Source of the DNA: Clostridiales bacterium
Lineage (GTDB): Bacteria > Bacillota_A > Clostridia > Christensenellales > Borkfalkiaceae
Length of the DNA: 5,585 nucleotides
Direction: 5' to 3'
NCBI GenBank assembly: GCA_015055785.1
Contig: SVHQ01000126.1
Span: 1 to 5,585 of the forward strand
The notes beneath the pieces were generated by a model. That model was given only the letters and a program-made list of their open reading frames with translations, did no database searches and was not told the DNA's origin. Shown in pieces: positions 1 through 5,585 of this stretch. Each line of letters opens with the position of its first letter. The stretch's first letter is position 1. The position numbers were made by a program, and so were the translations under genes.

Positions 1-1356
1 GATTTGGACGAGGAATTGTGGAAGCTGGGCGTACTCGCCAAAACAGAACACAACGAAGCCGCACCCGCACAGCACGAGCTTGCGCCTATTTTCGCCACGA
101 CTAACATCGCCGCCGACCACAATCAGTTGACAATGGAAATTATGCAAAAAACGGCAAAGAAACACGACCTTGTTTGTCTGTTACACGAAAAGCCTTTCCA
201 TGGCGTAAATGGTAGCGGTAAACATAACAACTGGTCGATTTCCACTAACACGGGCGTAAATTTGTTCGAACCAGGCGATACTCCCTCTGAAAACGCACAG
301 TTTTTATTATTCCTCTGCGCGATGTTAAAAGCTGTAGATGATTATCAAGATTTGCTGCGTATTTCCGTGGCTTCCGCCGGCAACGACCACCGTCTTGGCG
401 CGCACGAAGCTCCTCCTGCCGTTGTTTCTATTTTCCTCGGTGCGGAGCTTACAGAAATCCTTGAATCGATTGAAAAAGACGTAGCATACGACGCAAAAGA
501 AAAAGAACTGCTTCGTATCGGCGTACACACGCTGCCAAAATTCCCGAAAGATACAACGGATAGAAACCGCACTTCGCCATTTGCTTTCACGGGGAATAAA
601 TTTGAATTCCGTATGCTTGGTTCGGCGGCTTCCGTTTCCGACACCAACGTGGCTTTGAATACTGCCGCAGCGGAAATTTTGCGACAATTCGCCGATGAAT
701 TGGAAAATGCAGACAATTTTAAAACGGCTTTACACGACCTCATCAGACGCGTCATCAAAAACCACAAACGTATTATTTTCAACGGAAACGGCTATGATGA
801 AAAATGGCTGGCGGAAGCGGAAAAACGCGGTCTTCTCAACTTGCAATCCACCCCCGATGCGATGCCCTATTTCATTTCCGAAAAGAACATTTCTCTGTTC
901 ACATCGCACAAGGTGTACACCGAACGAGAAATCCGCTCCCGTTATGAAATTTTCCTCGAAAGTTATTGCAAAATCATCAATATCGAGGCAAAAACCATGC
1001 TGGACATGGCGCGAAAGGAAATTTTGCCTGCCGTCAGCGAATACAGCCAAGTGCTCGGCAATACCATTCTTTCCAAAAGAGCGGTGTCGGCAACGCTCGA
1101 TTGTTCGTATGAAGAAGATATGCTCAGCAATATCTCTACCCTCACCGCTAAGGCGTATAAGACGTTAAAAGAATTGGAAAAAGCTTTGGAAAGCTCGAAA
1201 AAAATCACGGATATCACCAAGCGTTCGGTGTATTACAAAGACAAAGTGTTAAAGAAAATGACCACCTTGCGCAGTGCGGCTGATAGCTTAGAAGATCTTG
1301 TTTCCGCAGACTACTGGCCGTTCCCTACTTACGGTGATTTGCTCTTTGGCGTGTAA
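1..1356 (+). CDS. glnN: Type III glutamine synthetase, C-terminal 451 codons (5' end outside the window)
   Basis: This enzyme makes glutamine from glutamate, ammonia and ATP in the cytoplasm and is a main route of ammonia assimilation. The reading frame is open from base 1 with no start, so the gene begins upstream; family members are usually about 700 residues, so roughly the last two thirds is present. Numbering from the first codon here, visible type III motifs are KTEHNEAAPAQHELAPIF near residues 14-31, the ATP/glutamate-site motif NGSGKHNNWS at 70-79, GNDHRLGAHEAPPA at about 127-140, and FEFRMLGSAAS at about 201-211, with the conserved Arg at 204. The C-terminal part is helical and charged, as expected for the family's C-terminal extension. 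Two positions that I recall as Ala and Asn in relatives are His here (67 and 135). nadE follows after 30 bases with no terminator between, suggesting co-transcription. The family assignment is firm; regulation cannot be judged because the promoter is missing. Confidence 0.96.
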   Translation, partial: DLDEELWKLGVLAKTEHNEAAPAQHELAPIFATTNIAADHNQLTMEIMQKTAKKHDLVCLLHEKPFHGVNGSGKHNNWSISTNTGVNLFEPGDTPSENAQFLLFLCAMLKAVDDYQDLLRISVASAGNDHRLGAHEAPPAVVSIFLGAELTEILESIEKDVAYDAKEKELLRIGVHTLPKFPKDTTDRNRTSPFAFTGNKFEFRMLGSAASVSDTNVALNTAAAEILRQFADELENADNFKTALHDLIRRVIKNHKRIIFNGNGYDEKWLAEAEKRGLLNLQSTPDAMPYFISEKNISLFTSHKVYTEREIRSRYEIFLESYCKIINIEAKTMLDMARKEILPAVSEYSQVLGNTILSKRAVSATLDCSYEEDMLSNISTLTAKAYKTLKELEKALESSKKITDITKRSVYYKDKVLKKMTTLRSAADSLEDLVSADYWPFPTYGDLLFGV

Positions 1357-1372
1357 ACACACCGAAATTTAC

Positions 1373-1379
1373 AAGGAAG
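1373..1379 (+). promoter_or_regulatory. Ribosome binding site of nadE (decides the start)
   Basis: AAGGAAG lies 7 bases before the ATG at 1387 but only 1 base before the in-frame ATG at 1381. Normal Shine-Dalgarno spacing therefore favours the downstream ATG as the true start. Confidence 0.75.
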
Positions 1380-1386
1380 TATGATT

Positions 1387-2124
1387 ATGTTTGACGTAAA
1401 AAAAACAACCGAAGCCGCCATTCAATGGATTCGCGATTGGTTTGAAGTAAACGGAAAAGACTGTAACGCCGTGATTGGTATTTCAGGCGGTAAGGATTCG
1501 AGTATCGTTGCGGCACTTTGCGTGAAAGCGCTTGGGAAAGACCGCGTTATCGGCGTCTTGATGCCCAATGGTGAACAGAGCGATATCGATTGCTCAAAAC
1601 AACTCGTCGCACACCTGGGTATCCCTTATTACATTTGCAATATCAAAAATAGCGTGGATGGCGTGTTGGAATCTTTACAAAATGCAGGTGTGGAAATCAG
1701 CCGTCAAACGATGGTGAATTTGCCCCCCCGTATTCGTATGTCCACCCTTTACGCCCTCTCTCAATCGATGAATGGGCGCGTGGCGAATACTTGTAATCTT
1801 TCCGAAGACTGGGTGGGCTATTCCACTCGCTACGGCGATGCCGCGGGTGATTTCGCCCCCCTTGGGAAACTGACCGTGCAAGAAGTGAAAGCAATTGGTG
1901 CTTATTTGGATTTACCGAAAAATTTGGTAGAAAAAGTACCATCCGATGGTTTAACCAACAAAACAGACGAAGATAATCTTGGGTTTACCTACGCTGTTTT
2001 GGATAAGTATATCCGCACGGGTGTATGCGAGGACGAGGACACAAAGACGCGTATCGATCGTCTGCACGTTATGAATGAATTTAAATTAAAGCCTATCCCT
2101 TGTTTTGAATATATTCCCGAATGA
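1387..2124 (+). CDS. nadE: Ammonia-dependent NAD(+) synthase
   Basis: It catalyses the last step of NAD biosynthesis: nicotinate adenine dinucleotide is adenylated with ATP and amidated with ammonia to give NAD. The 245-residue protein is a single N-type ATP pyrophosphatase domain. SGGKDSS at residues 33-39 is the PP-loop. PPRIRMSTLYALSQ at about 113-126, NLSEDWVGYSTRYGDAAGDF at 137-156 and PSDGLTNKTDEDNLGFTY at 185-202 match the family's substrate-site and NAD-synthase signature regions. No N-terminal nitrilase (glutaminase) domain is present, so free ammonia should be the nitrogen donor. The start at 1387 is chosen over the ATG at 1381 because of ribosome binding site spacing; the difference is two residues. 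It follows glnN by 30 bases, and a strong terminator lies 55 bases after the stop, so it is probably the last gene of that transcript. Runs of 7 C (1723-1729) and 6 C (1856-1861) occur inside the gene but the frame is intact. Confidence 0.95.
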   Translation: MFDVKKTTEAAIQWIRDWFEVNGKDCNAVIGISGGKDSSIVAALCVKALGKDRVIGVLMPNGEQSDIDCSKQLVAHLGIPYYICNIKNSVDGVLESLQNAGVEISRQTMVNLPPRIRMSTLYALSQSMNGRVANTCNLSEDWVGYSTRYGDAAGDFAPLGKLTVQEVKAIGAYLDLPKNLVEKVPSDGLTNKTDEDNLGFTYAVLDKYIRTGVCEDEDTKTRIDRLHVMNEFKLKPIPCFEYIPE

Positions 2125-2179
2125 TTTGTAGTACGTAAAAAATCAAAAAAGGTCTGCATTGATTCCATTAATAAAAAAT

Positions 2180-2212
2180 AAGAGCCGTTCTTCAAAGAAC
2201 AGCTCTTTTTTT
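2180..2212 (+). terminator. Bidirectional intrinsic terminator between nadE and degV
   Basis: The stem is AAGAGC / GCTCTT plus GTTCT / AGAAC with one C-A mismatch and a TCAA loop, followed on the + strand by a T run at 2206-2212. On the - strand the same hairpin is followed by an ATTTTTTAT stretch (complement of 2171-2179). It should end both the glnN-nadE transcript and the convergent degV transcript. Confidence 0.9.
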
Positions 2213-2238
2213 GCGCTAAATTTATATGAAATTATGCA

Positions 2239-3102
2239 TTATTTTTCTTTAGCATGGAAGATAAGACCGATTGTTCCAGGTCCACAATGCGCACCAATAA
2301 CAGGACCAACGGGCTGAATCTGAATATCTACCTCGCCAAATTCCGCGCGTATGGAAGCCGCAAATGATTCCGCCTCCGCTTCTACATCAGCGTGCATGAT
2401 GAATATTTTATATTTATCCAGCTCCGTGCTCTTCGCTTTCATGTATCCAAGCAAGGTAGATAAGGCTTTTCTGAAGCCTTTTGCTTTTTCTATATTTAAA
2501 ATTTTGCCTTCTTCATTGAAATATAAAATCGGCTTTATATTCAAAAGATTTCCCAGCACTTTGGAAACGCCAGATACTCTGCCGCCACGATATAAATAGG
2601 TCAAATCATTCACAACAAAATAAGTAGCCGTATGTTCGATTAAATCGTCTAAATACGTGTCCAACTCGTCCATGGTAGCCCCATTTTTATATTGCAACGC
2701 TCCGTAATAAGTAATAAAACCGCTCCCTAAGGAAATGAGTTTACTGTCCTTAAAACGAATTTCTCTTTCGGGATATTTCTCCTTAAGCTGTGCGATAACA
2801 TTCTTCATTGCATTAAAAGTGCCGCTCATTTGATGAGAAAAAGTGATATAATAAATATCCTCACCACGCGCTAAAATCGGTTCGAAATACTCGGTATAAG
2901 CGTACTCGTTAAGGGCTGCCGTTTTGGGCGTTGCCCCATCGCGCATAGCATCAAAGAAGCCCTTGAAATCATGATTCTCGCCCAAATCATAGAAAAGTTC
3001 TTCATCATTCATAATATAGGGCATACGAATGACGTTTAATCCCAGCTCTTTAACCACTGTGTGCCAAAGCTCACAGTTTGAATCGCAAAATAACTGATAC
3101 AT
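2239..3102 (-). CDS. DegV family protein (FakB-like fatty-acid-binding protein)
   Basis: DegV/FakB proteins are cytoplasmic two-domain proteins that hold a fatty acid; characterised FakB members present it to the kinase FakA for phosphorylation and entry into phospholipid synthesis. The 287-residue protein has full family length. It shows the N-terminal CDS motif at residues 6-8, ATPKTAALN at 57-65 (in place of the commoner TSQPS-type motif), SHQMSGTF at 89-96, LTYLYRGGRVSG at 167-178, KPIL at 190-193 and the C-terminal GPVIGAHCGPGTIGL at 266-280. Thr61, Ser93 and His272 sit in the motifs that bind the fatty acid carboxylate in FakB proteins. The start is supported by AGGAGA (3108-3113) 5 bases upstream. 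It has its own sigma-A promoter and an approximately 113-base leader. No fakA gene is in view, so the ligand and partner are inferred only from the family; I give no symbol because several paralogues are common per genome. Confidence 0.93.
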   Translation of the reverse strand: MYQLFCDSNCELWHTVVKELGLNVIRMPYIMNDEELFYDLGENHDFKGFFDAMRDGATPKTAALNEYAYTEYFEPILARGEDIYYITFSHQMSGTFNAMKNVIAQLKEKYPEREIRFKDSKLISLGSGFITYYGALQYKNGATMDELDTYLDDLIEHTATYFVVNDLTYLYRGGRVSGVSKVLGNLLNIKPILYFNEEGKILNIEKAKGFRKALSTLLGYMKAKSTELDKYKIFIMHADVEAEAESFAASIRAEFGEVDIQIQPVGPVIGAHCGPGTIGLIFHAKEK

Positions 3103-3137
3103 TGTTTTCTCCTATGGCATTTCTGCCCGTTTCTGCT

Positions 3138-3172
3138 TTGCCGTCTGTTTATAAGGGGAATGTCAACGGCAA
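3138..3172 (-). other. Inverted repeat in the degV 5' leader
   Basis: TTGCCGT (3138-3144) and ACGGCAA (3166-3172) form a perfect 7-bp inverted repeat around a 21-base loop inside the degV untranslated leader. There is no T run after it on the - strand, so it is not a standard terminator. It could fold in the RNA upstream of the ribosome binding site; no known riboswitch class was recognised. Confidence 0.45.
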
Positions 3173-3201
3173 TGAACTCCATAAATCTGTAAAAACATAA
3201 A

Positions 3202-3217
3202 TGTTGATAACTCAACA
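3202..3217. promoter_or_regulatory. Candidate operator palindrome at the degV transcription start
   Basis: TGTTGA-TAAC-TCAACA is a perfect 6-bp-arm palindrome just downstream of the degV -10 box and covering the expected start of transcription near 3216. This is a classic repressor position. The binding protein is unknown; the arm and spacer layout is of the kind bound by small dimeric helix-turn-helix regulators. Confidence 0.45.
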
Positions 3218-3222
3218 ATTGT

Positions 3223-3251
3223 ATTATATCATAAAAACAATTTGAAGTCAA
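3223..3251 (-). promoter_or_regulatory. Sigma-A type promoter of degV
   Basis: Read on the - strand, TTGACT (3246-3251) and TATAAT (3223-3228) are separated by exactly 17 bases, close to the full consensus. Transcription should begin near 3216, giving a leader of about 113 bases. A second short inverted repeat, GTCAA-TAG-TTGAC (3247-3259), overlaps the -35 box. Confidence 0.85.
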
Positions 3252-3332
3252 TAGTTGACAGAGGATTTATCGAGTTTTAGCGTTAAAAAAGTTAAAATAC
3301 TTTACAAATTCGCTTTAAAAGAGCAGTTTTCA

Positions 3333-3370
3333 CATAAAAATACAGGCAATTTGTCTATATTTGCCTGCAT
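3333..3370 (-). terminator. Intrinsic terminator of the ZIP transporter gene
   Basis: On the - strand, CAGGCAA (3361-3367) pairs with TTGCCTG (3343-3349) around an 11-base loop, followed by TATTTTTATG (complement of 3333-3342). It lies about 10 bases after the stop codon. The + strand side is also T-rich (3370-3381), so it may work both ways. Confidence 0.82.
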
Positions 3371-3379
3371 TTTCTATTT

Positions 3380-4132
3380 TTATCCCAGTAATATATCCAT
3401 CGCTAACATAAAGCAAAAACCCACCAAAAGCGCATACGTTGCGCCGCGTTCTCCACCGTGCGCATGCGTTTCTGGTATCATTTCATCACTAATAACGTAT
3501 AGCATCGTGCCGCCTGCAAACGCTAGCGCAAAAGGCAATACCGCCGAAGAAATGCTGACTGCAAAATACCCGATAAGCGTGCCCACCACTTCCACCAAAC
3601 CAGTAATCAATGCGCAAAGGAAGGTCTTTTTTTTCGTGACACCAGCCGCGAGCATCGGCCCTATAATCACCATACCTTCAGGGATATTCTGTAATGCAAT
3701 CCCCCCTGCTATCGTTAAGGCGTGCGCGGCGTTGCCAGAGCCAAAACCCACACCAGCCGCCAAGCCCTCAGGTAGATTATGAATAGCAATCGCCATAACA
3801 AACAGCAAAACCTTACTAAGATTTGCATTGTTGTGCTCTTCTATTTCCGATCCCATCAATCTATGCAAATGCGGCACCGCTTTATCCGCAAGATTCAAAC
3901 TCAGCGCACCGACAAAAATCCCGAGAATCGTGATGAGTAATCCCCATTTTCCGCCATATTCCACAGCAGGCAGAATAAGCCCCAACACCGCCGCCGCAAG
4001 CATGACCCCTGCCGCAAACGACAATACGATATCGGAAAATTTGTGCGATATATTTTTAAAAAGAAAACCAATTGCTGCGCCAATCACGGTAGCACCGCCA
4101 ACGCCGAGCGCTGTTAATAATACCAACTCCAT
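3380..4132 (-). CDS. ZIP family divalent metal transporter (GufA/ZIP11-like)
   Basis: ZIP proteins move divalent metals such as zinc, iron or manganese into the cytoplasm. The 250-residue protein has about eight hydrophobic segments. The metal-site helices are recognisable: HNLPEG at residues 118-123 (transmembrane helix 4) and QNIPEG at 148-153 (helix 5), where Gln replaces the His of classic ZIPs, as in the GufA/ZIP11 branch. SDEMIPETH at 215-223 is the conserved late-helix motif. The cytoplasmic loop between helices 3 and 4 is short, with only HLH (88-90) and EEH (98-100) as possible metal ligands. The start at 4132 is chosen because an in-frame ATG at 4162 falls within the -10 box; GGGGG (4140-4144) lies 7 bases before 4132. 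It has its own promoter and terminator. Metal specificity cannot be told from sequence; no adjacent metal regulator is seen. Confidence 0.93.
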   Translation of the reverse strand: MELVLLTALGVGGATVIGAAIGFLFKNISHKFSDIVLSFAAGVMLAAAVLGLILPAVEYGGKWGLLITILGIFVGALSLNLADKAVPHLHRLMGSEIEEHNNANLSKVLLFVMAIAIHNLPEGLAAGVGFGSGNAAHALTIAGGIALQNIPEGMVIIGPMLAAGVTKKKTFLCALITGLVEVVGTLIGYFAVSISSAVLPFALAFAGGTMLYVISDEMIPETHAHGGERGATYALLVGFCFMLAMDILLG

Positions 4133-4139
4133 AAAATTA

Positions 4140-4144
4140 CCCCC
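4140..4144 (-). promoter_or_regulatory. Ribosome binding site of the ZIP gene (decides the start)
   Basis: GGGGG, followed by T, reads as GGAGGT with one G:U wobble against 16S rRNA and lies 7 bases before the ATG at 4130-4132. It excludes the longer reading frame that begins at 4162. Confidence 0.65.
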
Positions 4145-4160
4145 ATATGGATATATAGGC

Positions 4161-4189
4161 ATTATAGCAGTTTTTTACAAAAAAGTCAA
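4161..4189 (-). promoter_or_regulatory. Sigma-A type promoter of the ZIP gene
   Basis: On the - strand, TTGACT (4184-4189) and TATAAT (4161-4166) are 17 bases apart, the same hexamers and spacing as the degV promoter. Transcription should start near 4154, leaving a leader of only about 22 bases. The spacer contains a T6-GT-A6 palindrome (4171-4184) that could be an operator or just an A/T tract. Confidence 0.85.
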
Positions 4190-4203
4190 CGGGTGAGAGA
4201 AGC

Positions 4204-4236
4204 AAAAATCGCCCCTCAAAGAGAAGCGACTTTTTT
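4204..4236 (-). terminator. Intrinsic terminator after the unknown membrane-anchored protein gene
   Basis: On the - strand, TCGCTTCTC (4221-4229) pairs with GAGGGGCGA (4209-4217), including two G:U pairs, with a TTT loop and then TTTTT (complement of 4204-4208). It lies about 60 bases after the stop at 4288 and just before the ZIP promoter, so it insulates the two genes. The + strand side also ends in six T (4231-4236). Confidence 0.82.
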
Positions 4237-4287
4237 AATGAATGAATTAGTCAAATTTATCTTCAGGCAATTCCACCCTGCCAATTT

Positions 4288-5151
4288 TTAGCCTCTTTTC
4301 ACGACAAAATAATCCTCGCCGTCAATTGTTTCAAAAGCGTAATCGGTAGCACCGACCCCACTCAAACCGTACGCAAGGCCTTTATTTTCCTCATTACCAA
4401 CCAATGCGTTCATAATGGTCGTACCCACGTACACGTTCCAAGTTTCCACAGGATCCACTTTAAAGATCACGCCAAGCGCGCGGAAAAGCTCTTCCGTATC
4501 CTCTGCCGTCAAGTTATTAATCTTCAACGCTTCATGTTTCACGTCATAGGAGAAAGGAGTTCCATCATGCGTCACAAGCACCGTCGAGGACACGTACATA
4601 GTGTCGGGTACGAGCGAAGTGATGTATTGAATAATCTGATTATCCGAAACTTTTTTCAACGGCGTCATATCCACCGAAATCACCACGTTGAAATGTACGC
4701 TGGGCCCCGATATATCATAAAAATCCACTTGCTTAAGCGCAACGTTTACCTTTTCGCCGCCAAAATCGACTTTTCCCTCGATTTCCTGCTCGACAACTTC
4801 CTGCGCAACCGCGCAAACCTGCTTATCCGTTAATTTGATAACGTCGGTCAATGTGGAAATTTCCCCGTCGAAATTTATCGTATAGCCGTCCTCTTCCGTA
4901 TAGGTGATAAAGCCGTCTACTGAATTATTTACAATCGTCTGCACGTCCACCATATCATCCGCGGAATACGCATTGGGGCATAATTCTGCTTCGTTGGTAG
5001 GTTCCTGCAAGGTTTTTAACGCCTTTGCCGTTTTTAAAATATCAATTCCGTATGTATTTTTTACGTACATATAACCGCCAACGCCCACAGCACCGACTGC
5101 AACAATCACGAAAAATACCAAACTGAATATAAAACCAAAAAGTTTTTTCAT
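4288..5151 (-). CDS. Membrane-anchored extracytoplasmic protein of unknown function
   Basis: I do not recognise this 287-residue protein. It starts with MKK, then one hydrophobic segment at about residues 5-30 rich in Phe, Val, Ala and Gly. This has no lipobox and no clear signal peptidase site, so it most likely stays as a single N-terminal anchor with the rest outside the membrane. The outer part is acidic and looks mixed alpha/beta: alternating-hydrophobic strands at about 79-95, 126-145 and 152-162, a helix around LTDKQVCAVAQEVVEQ (107-122) and another around TAEDTEELFRALGVIF (215-230). Two cysteines (58 and 113) could pair. The general layout, an anchor followed by strand-rich repeats with a helix starting LTDKQ, recalls Firmicute YpmS/DUF2140-type proteins, but that is a weak resemblance and not an assignment. 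The start is supported by AGGAGGG (5159-5165) at 7 bases. It has its own promoter and terminator, so neighbours say little about its role. The gene itself is certain; the function is not. Confidence 0.85.
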   Translation of the reverse strand: MKKLFGFIFSLVFFVIVAVGAVGVGGYMYVKNTYGIDILKTAKALKTLQEPTNEAELCPNAYSADDMVDVQTIVNNSVDGFITYTEEDGYTINFDGEISTLTDVIKLTDKQVCAVAQEVVEQEIEGKVDFGGEKVNVALKQVDFYDISGPSVHFNVVISVDMTPLKKVSDNQIIQYITSLVPDTMYVSSTVLVTHDGTPFSYDVKHEALKINNLTAEDTEELFRALGVIFKVDPVETWNVYVGTTIMNALVGNEENKGLAYGLSGVGATDYAFETIDGEDYFVVKRG

Positions 5152-5178
5152 GTTGAATCCCTCCTATTTCTTATTCAT

Positions 5179-5207
5179 ATTATACCATATTTTTTTTAAT
5201 AAAGCAA
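5179..5207 (-). promoter_or_regulatory. Promoter of the unknown membrane-anchored protein gene
   Basis: On the - strand a perfect TATAAT (5179-5184) is preceded by TGG, making an extended -10 (TGnTATAAT). A weak -35, TTGCTT (5202-5207), is at 17 bases. The start would be near 5172, about 20 bases before the ATG, so the leader holds little beyond the ribosome binding site. Confidence 0.75.
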
Positions 5208-5236
5208 CAACAATCTACGCTTGTTTATATTTTTCC

Positions 5237-5267
5237 AAAAAAATACGGCAGTAATTTCTACCGCCGT
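5237..5267 (-). terminator. Intrinsic terminator of the MFS transporter gene
   Basis: On the - strand, ACGGCGGTA (5259-5267) pairs with TACTGCCGT (5245-5253) with one G:T pair and a 5-base loop, then A and seven T (complement of 5237-5243). It begins 6 bases after the stop codon. Confidence 0.9.
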
Positions 5268-5273
5268 TTCCTC

Positions 5274-5585
5274 TTAAATTTCTTGATTTTTAATTGATTT
5301 TTTATCCTTAAAATATCGCATAATCACCAAAATAACGATTACACCAATCATCGGAAAAATAGCACTGACAAGCATACTCGTTTTCATGCCAAGCTGTCTT
5401 GCCGCTTCCATGGTCATGCCTGCCGCCTCCGCATTATGGGAAACACCGTCAATGATAATCCCCATCAACTGCGGCGCAAAAGACGAACCCAAATCACCGC
5501 CTGCCGCCATTAATGCATACGCGGTCACGCCAGGGGCGGGGATTTTTTCTTCCATCATAATCAGTGTGCCGGGCCAGAGCATGGA
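5274..5585 (-). CDS. Major facilitator superfamily transporter, C-terminal 103 codons (5' end outside the window)
   Basis: This is the end of a 12-helix secondary transporter; the frame is open through the right edge, so the start lies outside. What is visible fits the last two helices of an MFS protein. A segment PGVTAYALMAAGGDLGSSF (about residues 18-36) leads into APQLMGIIIDGV, resembling helix 11 with small residues and the Gly/Asp pattern typical of the C-terminal half. An amphipathic loop (about 50-68) follows, then helix 12 (TSMLVSAIFPMIGVIVILVIM, about 69-89) and a basic cytoplasmic tail containing KDKKSIK. The substrate cannot be inferred from this fragment. A strong terminator follows, so it does not share a transcript with the downstream gene. 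Confidence 0.82.
   Translation of the reverse strand, partial: SMLWPGTLIMMEEKIPAPGVTAYALMAAGGDLGSSFAPQLMGIIIDGVSHNAEAAGMTMEAARQLGMKTSMLVSAIFPMIGVIVILVIMRYFKDKKSIKNQEI

Noticed and set aside
325..1220. Several open frames overlapping glnN on both strands
   Set aside because: All are shadows of the clearly conserved glutamine synthetase frame, with low-complexity Ser/Arg/Phe-rich translations and no ribosome binding sites.
1723..1861. C7 and C6 runs inside nadE as possible phase-variation tracts
   Set aside because: They encode conserved-region residues (Pro-Pro-Arg; Ala-Pro-Leu), the frame is intact, and a core biosynthetic enzyme is an unlikely target of switching.
3036..3251. 71-codon - strand reading frame overlapping the start of degV and its leader
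   Set aside because: Its first ATG overlaps the degV -35 box and so precedes the transcription start; no ribosome binding site is seen, and it runs out of frame into degV. A shorter internal start (MEFIAVD) also lacks a ribosome binding site.
3255..3260. Perfect TTGACA on the + strand as a possible divergent promoter
   Set aside because: The expected -10 position about 17 bases on reads TAGCGT, and no + strand gene follows.
3261..3332. AT-rich stretch between the degV promoter and ZIP terminator, with a GTTAAAA direct repeat
   Set aside because: The repeat is short and in low-complexity AT-rich sequence; nothing beyond a possible upstream promoter element can be supported.
3255..3782. 175-codon + strand reading frame antisense to the ZIP gene
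   Set aside because: It is a mirror of the ZIP coding frame, begins at an ATG with no good ribosome binding site, crosses the ZIP terminator hairpin and has no family-like motifs.
2239..5585. The four - strand genes as one operon or a functional island
   Set aside because: Separate promoters precede degV, the ZIP gene and the unknown gene, and hairpin terminators follow the MFS, unknown and ZIP genes, so they are individual units with unrelated apparent roles.

Overview
The window looks like ordinary chromosome from a low-GC, Gram-positive, probably anaerobic bacterium of the Clostridia type. The support is a type III glutamine synthetase, a short ammonia-dependent NAD synthase, a DegV/FakB-family protein, strong AGGAG-type ribosome binding sites, textbook sigma-A promoters and many hairpin-plus-U-run terminators. 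The species cannot be named from this sequence. No mobile element, CRISPR array, tRNA or rRNA, phage gene or defence system was seen.

Layout: positions 1-2124 on the + strand hold the 3' end of glnN (type III glutamine synthetase, cut by the left edge) and then nadE, 30 bases later and probably on the same transcript. A bidirectional terminator at 2180-2212 separates them from everything to the right, which is all on the - strand. In order these are a DegV-family fatty-acid-binding protein (2239-3102), a ZIP-family metal transporter (3380-4132), a membrane-anchored protein of unknown function (4288-5151) and the C-terminal end of an MFS transporter (5274 to the right edge). The first three of these each have their own recognisable promoter, and the ZIP gene, the unknown protein and the MFS gene each have their own terminator, so the - strand genes are single-gene units rather than one operon. 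No intergenic stretch exceeds 300 bases; the longest, 3103-3379, holds the degV promoter, a roughly 113-base leader and the ZIP terminator.

Functional links: glnN and nadE both use ammonia and ATP, one forming an amide on glutamate and the other on nicotinate adenine dinucleotide, so a nitrogen-linked transcription unit is plausible. The - strand genes show no clear shared pathway. The most useful second looks are the unknown membrane-anchored protein, the palindromes at the degV promoter with its structured leader, two start codons that a longest-ORF caller would probably misplace, and two histidine substitutions in conserved glutamine synthetase motifs. I found no convincing evidence for a new multi-gene system.
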